From: Geobacillus icigianus | GTDB taxonomy: Bacteria > Bacillota > Bacilli > Bacillales > Anoxybacillaceae | NCBI RefSeq assembly: GCF_000750005.1 | Contig: NZ_JPYA01000169.1 | Coordinates: 1-48,262, forward strand | Reading direction: 5' to 3' | Length of the DNA stretch: 48,262 nucleotides | Part shown: positions 42,767 through 48,262 of the stretch, in pieces | Position numbering within the stretch: position 1 is the stretch's first letter | Layout: every line of letters starts with the position of its first letter | The notes under the pieces: model-generated | What the model saw: the letters and a program-made list of their open reading frames with translations, nothing else | Databases searched by the model: none | What the model was told of the DNA's origin: nothing | Made by a program: the position numbers and the translations under genes

Positions 42767-43168
42767 TCAACAAAAGTGCGGCCAGTTCGTTTGCTGCTGA
42801 TCTCCTTCGATTTTGCTTAGCGTCCGGTAGCGAAACGGAATGATGGCCTGCTCTGGCTTTCCCAGAAACTCTTTCGCCCATTCGAATGGAATCAAATCGA
42901 ACTGCTCCTTGTTTTCGGCGATGAAATAGACACCAACAACTCTCCCTTGTTGATGGAGATCAATCGTTAAAAAAGCCGGATAATACGTGCCGTCTTGCGC
43001 TTGTAACACGGCTTTGGCTGTCACCCGTCCGCCTTCTTCCTCTTCCACATCCGGATTGGCGATTCTCTCCAACACCTTGATCGCCCATCCTTGTTTTTTA
43101 TATCCTCCGACCAGCTTTGGCGGGTTTTGCCGCAACTGCTCCAACAACGTTTGTTCGTCCATCGTCAA
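42767..43168 (-). CDS. Conserved-looking cytosolic protein, unknown function
   Basis: The product (133 aa) has no signal peptide or membrane segment. It looks like a small alpha/beta protein: a helix (EQTLLEQLRQ), GGYKKQGWAIKVLERIANPD, strands with YYPAFLTIDLHQQGRVVGVY, FIAENKEQFDLIPFEWAKEF, and a Cys as the last residue. I do not recognise the family. It is followed by its own terminator and preceded by a long non-coding stretch, so it is probably a single-gene unit. Composition and the clear terminator make it a real gene. Confidence 0.8.
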   Translation of the reverse strand: MTMDEQTLLEQLRQNPPKLVGGYKKQGWAIKVLERIANPDVEEEEGGRVTAKAVLQAQDGTYYPAFLTIDLHQQGRVVGVYFIAENKEQFDLIPFEWAKEFLGKPEQAIIPFRYRTLSKIEGDQQQTNWPHFC

Positions 43169-43917
43169 GCTTTTGCCTCCCTTGCGGTTTGCCTATCCAC
43201 ATATATACAATACTTTTCAGAGAAATGCAAATGCCCCGCAGAACAGCGTGCAAGGGGTCTCGATTCATGATGATGCGATTGGAAGTTTTTTGTTTGCATA
43301 ATATATATACATGCTCATTGAAAAATGAACATTTGGCTTCTCCTGCAACAAGCTTCCTCTCCCATGGCTCAGCTTGCAGGTTGAGCCACAGGATCTTTGG
43401 AGGAAATGTGCAGCGCTTAGGGTGTGCAGGATAACAGAGAGGTGAACTCTTCATGTTGCATGTATAATACATGAGCTAGCGAACGAACCGCGCCGCTCCC
43501 AGACTCATAAAGCAGACGGTGGTTCGGTCTTCCGCCACACCTTGGTGTGGCGAAGCAAGCCACAGACTTGCTTCGCCAGCCAAATATCGACAACCTCCAT
43601 CAAAGATCGGTTTCTCGTCTTCATCGCGTCCTAAGAGGCTGGTGATTGAATCGTGTATAACGCTTTACAATGTTATTTCTCATTTAGAAAAACCTTGTTA
43701 CATCGGTCCTGCTTTTCGCTCATTCTCCCATTGATGAAAGGAATCAGCGGTTTTTCCCCGTCCTCCTAAAAATACACGAATTCGGAAATGCGCAAAATTA
43801 TACAGGGACCGTTTCTTTTATTGGTGACGAATTTTCCTTCATGAAATTCTGTCTATATAGCAATTCTTACGAGCGCCCAACATCCCTTATTCGTTCGCCG
43901 TCTTTCCAGACTGCGCA
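43169..43917. other. 750-bp intergenic region with palindromes and a dispersed repeat
   Basis: No convincing reading frame is present. It holds a CATGTAT-A-ATACATG palindrome (43459-43473), a GGCTCA...TGAGCC stem near 43365-43387, an AT-rich ATAATATATATACATG stretch near 43299-43314, and copy 2 of the dispersed repeat (43482-43628). No tRNA or known riboswitch was recognised. Confidence 0.5.
43482..43628 (+). repeat. Dispersed repeat, copy 2
   Basis: This copy resembles 22282-22430 in the same orientation. It has an internal stem: CACACCTTGGTGTGG, and GGCGAAGCAAG against CTTGCTTCGCC (43549-43577), which the first copy lacks in part. The imperfect copies and intergenic placement suggest a small mobile or REP-like element. 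Confidence 0.7.
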
Positions 43918-45876
43918 TCAACGGAAAATGGCGCGAAGACCGTCGATGTAAATCACCCCGGCGTTTTTCCGCCCTGCGTCTGTTTCCATATAACGCACCG
44001 GCGTCTCCAACATGAGCGGAAGCACAACATCGCTAGGCACGGCGGCCTGCACGTATTTCCACCCCACCCAATCAACATGACGGGTAAAATCGATCCAAAA
44101 GCGCCGTCCTCTTCCGTCCCGGAGCTGGGCGCGCAGCCAATGGCCGCTTCCGTCTCCATACACCCACATACCAATCGCTTGCGGCCGTTTCGAAATCCAA
44201 ATCGCTTCCTCCCGACTAGCATAGACGCCGGATGTTCCCAGCATCCCGCGGAAATCGTATGAAATTTTCAACGCCTTCGTTCCGTCTTTCGCCTTCTCCA
44301 TCGTCCGCTCAACCGCCGCCCCTACAGCGTTAACGCCTGCTGCCTTCCACTTCGACTCCGTTTCAAAATCGTCAAGCACTTCTTCGCTGTCCCCGTTCTC
44401 CTGCGTCTCTTTGTACACCACAAGAAGCGCATTGGCCACCGGCCGCGGGAACCCATCAGATGGTTTGTTTTCGACCTTGAGCTGCCCGTTTGGCTGACGG
44501 ACGACCAATGTCGACGATCCACCGCCATCCAGCGTCATCGCATCGACTGCGCCAAGCTCACCCATCAACTTGGCCATCTCGTTCAACGTCATGCCTTGAC
44601 TATGAGCAGGCTGACGACCATCGACAACAACGAGCATGACATTTCCATCCCGATCAATGCCGACAGCGGTGCGAGGATGAGCACCGGCGATCGCAAACGA
44701 CTGCACTTGCCCTCCTGCCACCAATCGATATCGACCGCCAAGCGCTTCTTTCACCCCGCTCCATTGGGGTTGGTCATACTGAAGGGAAATTTGCACCGTA
44801 TCCCCCGCTTTCGCTTGCCGCAAATAGTCGCTCGCCCGTCCGTGGCCCGACAACACCAATTCCCCCGGCTGAAGCGGCTCATCTCCTTGACTCACAGCCA
44901 CCTTCTTCACCGTTGCAGTGACCGTTCCATTCCCGTTCAACACCCCTTGGACGTTCGTCAACACGACTTCCGTCCCAAGAGCGTTCGTTTTCGTGGAGGC
45001 AGCGAAATACGGGGTATACAAAATCAACTGATGAGCACGCCGCGGTTTATTGATGCCGTCAATGGGATAAGGGCTTCCTTGTCCCATTTGAACTCGAATC
45101 TGGACATCCGGATTGCCGATCATCGGCTTCCCATCAGCGCCGATGCCAAAAATCGTCCGTTCCGCCGCCGGCGTCGTATTCGTCATCACGATTTCCCCAC
45201 GGTGCACCATCAAATCGGTCGGTGACCCGTCCTCTTTGAAATAATCCCCATTCACTGCCGCTAACACGATTCCGTCGCGGCCATCATAGCGCTTGGCCTG
45301 CTGAAGCACCGGTTCAATGCCAAGCACTTGATCATTGGACAGCGCCGTCTCGATGGCCAACTTCTCATTCGCCGCATCGATGTCAAGCTTGTATACGTGT
45401 TGCTTGCCGCGCACGCCGACAATCTCCATTTCTTCCTTTTCTACCCCTGGCGCCACGCGCGCCAACGCTTCCTTCACCACTGTGCCCACAGCCAACTGTT
45501 TCGCTCCGTACCGTCCCGGATTGACAAGTTTAAGCTTCTCCCTCGACGGCGTTTTATACAAGACATGCCCTTTGATATTGGTGACGTAATATCCACCGCC
45601 AACCCCGTATTGGCCGCCAAGCGCTTCATCGTACGAATACACCCGGTACTGTTCTCCAGGCTCTAGCACGCGAACAAACGTCATTGTCCCATTTTCCCGT
45701 TTCCATAGATTAATCGGTTTCACGATCTCTAATTTTCCAATTTGCCCCGGCACAAGGCGCATGCCTTCCCAGTAGACGATGTTCGCCCCAGCATCCGCTT
45801 CTGTCGCTTGCAGCGCCGTCCATGCCGCCAACACCGCCCCGATCCCGATGCGGATAATGCTCTTCGCTGTTCCCAC
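43918..45876 (-). CDS. Exported phosphodiester glycosidase (NAGPA family) with shared N-terminal module
   Basis: NAGPA-family proteins are thought to hydrolyse sugar-1-phosphodiester bonds, here perhaps in wall polymers. The product (652 aa) has a signal peptide (about 1-29). A module at about 34-118 (YWEGMRLVPGQIGKLEIVKP ... GGGYYV ... YKTPSREKLKLV) is also found in the next two genes. The NAGPA domain follows (IVLAAVNGDYFKEDGSPTDL, HPRTAVGIDRDGNVMLVVVD, MTLDGGGSSTLVV). The last about 150 residues form a beta-sandwich like a carbohydrate-binding domain. Start GTG with GAGGAA upstream. Confidence 0.92.
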   Translation of the reverse strand: MGTAKSIIRIGIGAVLAAWTALQATEADAGANIVYWEGMRLVPGQIGKLEIVKPINLWKRENGTMTFVRVLEPGEQYRVYSYDEALGGQYGVGGGYYVTNIKGHVLYKTPSREKLKLVNPGRYGAKQLAVGTVVKEALARVAPGVEKEEMEIVGVRGKQHVYKLDIDAANEKLAIETALSNDQVLGIEPVLQQAKRYDGRDGIVLAAVNGDYFKEDGSPTDLMVHRGEIVMTNTTPAAERTIFGIGADGKPMIGNPDVQIRVQMGQGSPYPIDGINKPRRAHQLILYTPYFAASTKTNALGTEVVLTNVQGVLNGNGTVTATVKKVAVSQGDEPLQPGELVLSGHGRASDYLRQAKAGDTVQISLQYDQPQWSGVKEALGGRYRLVAGGQVQSFAIAGAHPRTAVGIDRDGNVMLVVVDGRQPAHSQGMTLNEMAKLMGELGAVDAMTLDGGGSSTLVVRQPNGQLKVENKPSDGFPRPVANALLVVYKETQENGDSEEVLDDFETESKWKAAGVNAVGAAVERTMEKAKDGTKALKISYDFRGMLGTSGVYASREEAIWISKRPQAIGMWVYGDGSGHWLRAQLRDGRGRRFWIDFTRHVDWVGWKYVQAAVPSDVVLPLMLETPVRYMETDAGRKNAGVIYIDGLRAIFR

Positions 45877-46024
45877 TGTTCCTCTTTTCCTCTCTTTCTA
45901 TCATTTTGTTGCAATCGATTCTATTATACGACAAACTTCTACAAAAAGGAGGATTATTTTCCATTTGTTTTAAAAAACGTCCGGCAGCGCCGGAACGGCC
46001 CCTAAGAGATGGAAAACCGCGCCA

Positions 46025-47257
46025 TTACGGAGCGTAAAATTCTTGAGAATAGTAGGGTTGATGGAATGAAGTGAACGCCACCCCGACGCCGAGGCGGGTA
46101 AAGTTCGGATATAAAAGATTTTGCCGATGTCCGAGCGAGTGCATCCACGCTTCATGGACAAAAATCGCATCGTACTGGCCGTAGGCAATGTTTTCCCCTG
46201 CGACATGATAAACGATACCGTGGCGCTTTAAACGATCATACGGCGACAATCCTTGCAAATTTGTATGAGAAAAGTAGCGGTGAACGGCCATATCTTCGCT
46301 ATGCTCACGAGCAGCCGCCGCCGCTTTCGCATCCCACACGAGCGCCGGAAGCCCGTGCAAGCGGCGCGCGGCATTCGCCAAATCAAAAATTTGATATTCA
46401 TAGGCCGCACGCAGTTCTTCTGTCGTCGTTCCATAAAACCCGGGCTTTTCATCCTCGAGCGCCCGATTGACGACAAGCACGCCATCCACCCGGTTGTTGT
46501 TGTACCGGTCATAAAAGAAGGTAAGGTAGCGACCGTTGACAAGATACGTGTCGTATTCCTCGCTTTGAATGTTGTAGTAAACATTCTCTTTTTGGATAAA
46601 AGAGAGCGGGCGACCATAACGGACTTTCACCGCTGTTTTCGCAGTGCCGATCCCCACTCCGTTTTTCGTTTGTACAATCGGCTGATTCGTGTACATCGCC
46701 GCCACCCGATCACGTTCATAGCTCACCATCAAAAAGTTTTTGTACCCCCCCTGATCATACGCCTCCCAATATAGGCCGTAGGCGTTTTTCGTCTTCCGCT
46801 TCGCCTTGCCGTACATCGCTTCGACCTTGGCGCGCGAGTCGCCGATCGCCACCCCATTCATCGCGACATCGGCCATGCTTGTTTTCGCCTGCTGCACGCA
46901 TAAAGCAGCGACCAACTTCTCTTTTGCCGGCGTTTCATAGCGGACGCGGGCATCGTTCTTAATCGCATATCCTTGGCCGACATCGAAATAGCCGTTGCCC
47001 AACGCGTACACCCGATACACCGCTCCGCTTGGCAGCGTCTCTACCGCTTTGGTCGACAACCATAGTTCTGTCGGCGCCGCCACCGTCACCCGGCCGATTT
47101 GTCCAGGCTTCAGTTCAGCACCGGCCCACCGCACTTTCTCCGTGCCAACACGTTCTTCGCATCCCCCGGCCTTGACCATGGATGTACTCGGCACCCAAAG
47201 CCATCCGACTGCCGCCAACAGTATTCCAATTGTCAGTGTCTGCCCCCATTTCCTCAA
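46025..47257 (-). CDS. Exported CAP-domain (YkwD-like) protein with shared N-terminal module
   Basis: The product (410 aa) has a signal peptide (about 1-30). The shared module is at about 41-120 (VRWAGAELKPGQIGRVTVAA ... YRVYALGNGYF ... RYETPAKEKL). A CAP-associated region follows (about 130-260, GVAIGDSRAKVEAMYGKAKR and a second copy GVGIGTAKTAVKVRYGRPLS), then a CAP/SCP domain with HSEDMAVHRYFSHTN, AGENIAYGQYDA and GHRQNLLYPNFTRLGVGVAF. Bacterial CAP proteins are extracellular and of uncertain activity. The start is probably TTG at 47257 with GGAG 9 nt upstream. Confidence 0.92.
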   Translation of the reverse strand: MRKWGQTLTIGILLAAVGWLWVPSTSMVKAGGCEERVGTEKVRWAGAELKPGQIGRVTVAAPTELWLSTKAVETLPSGAVYRVYALGNGYFDVGQGYAIKNDARVRYETPAKEKLVAALCVQQAKTSMADVAMNGVAIGDSRAKVEAMYGKAKRKTKNAYGLYWEAYDQGGYKNFLMVSYERDRVAAMYTNQPIVQTKNGVGIGTAKTAVKVRYGRPLSFIQKENVYYNIQSEEYDTYLVNGRYLTFFYDRYNNNRVDGVLVVNRALEDEKPGFYGTTTEELRAAYEYQIFDLANAARRLHGLPALVWDAKAAAAAREHSEDMAVHRYFSHTNLQGLSPYDRLKRHGIVYHVAGENIAYGQYDAIFVHEAWMHSLGHRQNLLYPNFTRLGVGVAFTSFHQPYYSQEFYAP

Positions 47258-47403
47258 CTCCGTCCGCTCCTTCCTTCTCTTTTTCTTTCATCATAGACAT
47301 CTTTCCGTCAAAAGAAAAGAGAAAAAAGAATGATTTCGAAGAAAAAGAGGGGGCTTTGGTGGCGCAAAGGTCAACATTTCGTCAAACAAGCTTCTCATCG
47401 GAC

Positions 47404-47432
47404 TTGGCTAAGGGAAAAAGATAGGTTAAAAT
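47404..47432 (+). promoter_or_regulatory. Candidate sigma-A promoter for the last gene
   Basis: TTGGCT (47404-47409), 17 bases, TAAAAT (47427-47432). It lies 46 bases before the ATG, in the region divergent from the CAP gene. Confidence 0.55.
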
Positions 47433-47478
47433 AAATCATCATTTATTCTTCCATTTTCATGAGAGAGGAGCACATTTT

Positions 47479-48225
47479 ATGAACATTACGAAAAAATTTC
47501 TAGCCGTCTCAGCGCTAAGCGCTGGAATCCTTCTGTCACCGTTTCATGCCCACGATGCGCAAGCAAAAGTTTGGTGGAATGGCATGGAATTAGTACAGGG
47601 ACAAATCGGCAAATTAACCATTGTAAAAGATACAGAGCTTTATAAGTTGCAAGGCGAGAAGAAAGTCTACGTCAAAACGTTAAAAGCCGGCGGAACCTAC
47701 CGCATTTACACGTTTAAACCGGGCATGTTAGGTTTAGGAGGCGGATATTATGTCGATCGCGATGCTCGACGAGTAAAATACGAAACTCCGTCCAAAGCAA
47801 AACTCAATCAAGTCAAAATAGAACAGCTGTTCCGTGGAGTAAAACTGGGCATGCCCACTTCTCAAGTCAAGAAGTTGGAAACAGCGAAATTTCTACAGCG
47901 TGAAAAAGCAGATGGGACCGATACTTGGGTCTACTCTACTTCCCTCTTCGGGTATTCTACATTGCTGGTATATGGATTTGAAAATGAAAAACTCGCTTTC
48001 TACGGCTATTCATTTGATGCTGGGCAGAAGCTTGGGAAAGATCAGCTTACAGCGATTTACAATCATCTGAAACAACAGCTTATCACACTGTTCGGAAAAC
48101 AATATGAACAGTCGGATTCTGATCAAGGCTATCCGCCTCGACTCGCATTTCACAAAAACGGCCTTGTGATTGCTCTTTCCTATGATGCGGACGGGTTGAC
48201 GATTACGATCACGGGTGAACAATAA
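47479..48225 (+). CDS. Exported protein of unknown function with shared N-terminal module
   Basis: The product (248 aa) has a signal peptide (about 1-29, cleaved after HDAQA). The shared module is at about 30-115 (VWWNGMELVQGQIGKLTIVK ... GGTYRIYTFKPG ... LGGGYYVDRD ... KYETPSKAKL). The rest (about 116-248) opens with LFRGVKLGMPTSQVKKLE, which resembles the start of the CAP-associated region of the neighbouring protein and of BamE-like folds. No catalytic motif is seen. GAGAGGAG lies upstream of the ATG. It is divergent from the CAP gene. Confidence 0.85.
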   Translation: MNITKKFLAVSALSAGILLSPFHAHDAQAKVWWNGMELVQGQIGKLTIVKDTELYKLQGEKKVYVKTLKAGGTYRIYTFKPGMLGLGGGYYVDRDARRVKYETPSKAKLNQVKIEQLFRGVKLGMPTSQVKKLETAKFLQREKADGTDTWVYSTSLFGYSTLLVYGFENEKLAFYGYSFDAGQKLGKDQLTAIYNHLKQQLITLFGKQYEQSDSDQGYPPRLAFHKNGLVIALSYDADGLTITITGEQ

Positions 48226-48262
48226 CGTGCAAAAAGCGAGGCTGCCCTTTGATTTGGACTGC

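Noticed and set aside
43169..43480. Possible riboswitch or tRNA in the intergenic palindromes
   Set aside because: No cloverleaf and no known aptamer motif could be drawn; only simple palindromes are visible.
1..48262. CRISPR arrays, rRNA or prophage genes
   Set aside because: No regularly spaced repeats, rRNA-like sequence or phage structural genes were seen.

Overview
The window looks like the chromosome of a thermophilic, flagellated, S-layer-bearing Bacillales bacterium, most probably Geobacillus close to G. stearothermophilus or G. kaustophilus. The evidence is the gene order (hag-csrA-fliW-yviE-flgL-flgK-flgN-flgM-yvyF, comFC-comFA, degV-degU-degS, yvyE, a tagV-like gene and tagO run as in Bacillus subtilis), moderately high GC, many TTG and GTG starts, a secA2-slaP pair, and genes for a diacetamido-mannuronic-acid wall polymer. 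No database search was run; names rest on recognised motifs, family knowledge and synteny.

Left part (1-17.5 kb, mostly minus strand). An insertion-sequence end (1 to about 226) and a frameshifted DNA-binding remnant lie beyond the flagellin gene. The 3' end of hag carries a group I intron core. The last 14 codons of flagellin occur twice: once read straight into the intron (stop at 893) and once downstream of the predicted 3' splice site (508-552). Spliced and unspliced messages would therefore both give full-length flagellin. The hag leader has a CsrA-type hairpin and a second site on the Shine-Dalgarno, and its sigma-D promoter lies inside the end of csrA. Late flagellar genes follow, with a second sigma-D promoter before flgM. 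Three extra genes (YaaR-like, FlhB-tail-like, FliK-like) sit between yvyF and the two-gene comF operon. DegV, DegU and DegS come next, then on the plus strand YvyE and a TagV-like LCP ligase.

Middle part (17.6-36.7 kb). Compared with B. subtilis, about 18 kb lies between the LCP gene and tagO. First come three plus-strand exported wall proteins: a six-SH3 amidase, a two-SH3 protein behind a structured leader, and a SpoIID/LytB-type protein. Then a convergent minus-strand polysaccharide locus encodes all five enzyme types for UDP-ManNAc3NAcA (WbpA, B, E, D, I types), three glycosyltransferases, and Wzx, Wzy and Wzz. With TagO to start the chain and an LCP protein to attach it, this is a plausible complete pathway for the secondary cell wall polymer that anchors the S-layer. 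Three transferases plus TagO match a tetrasaccharide repeat.

Right part (36.9-48.3 kb). SecA2 and the S-layer assembly protein SlaP are divergent from tagO. They are followed by exported proteins: an S41 protease with a C-terminal Ig-like tail, a helical secreted protein, a phosphodiester glycosidase, a CAP-domain protein and a third unknown protein. The last three share an N-terminal module of about 80 residues that I do not recognise. A 150-bp repeat occurs in two intergenic places 21 kb apart.
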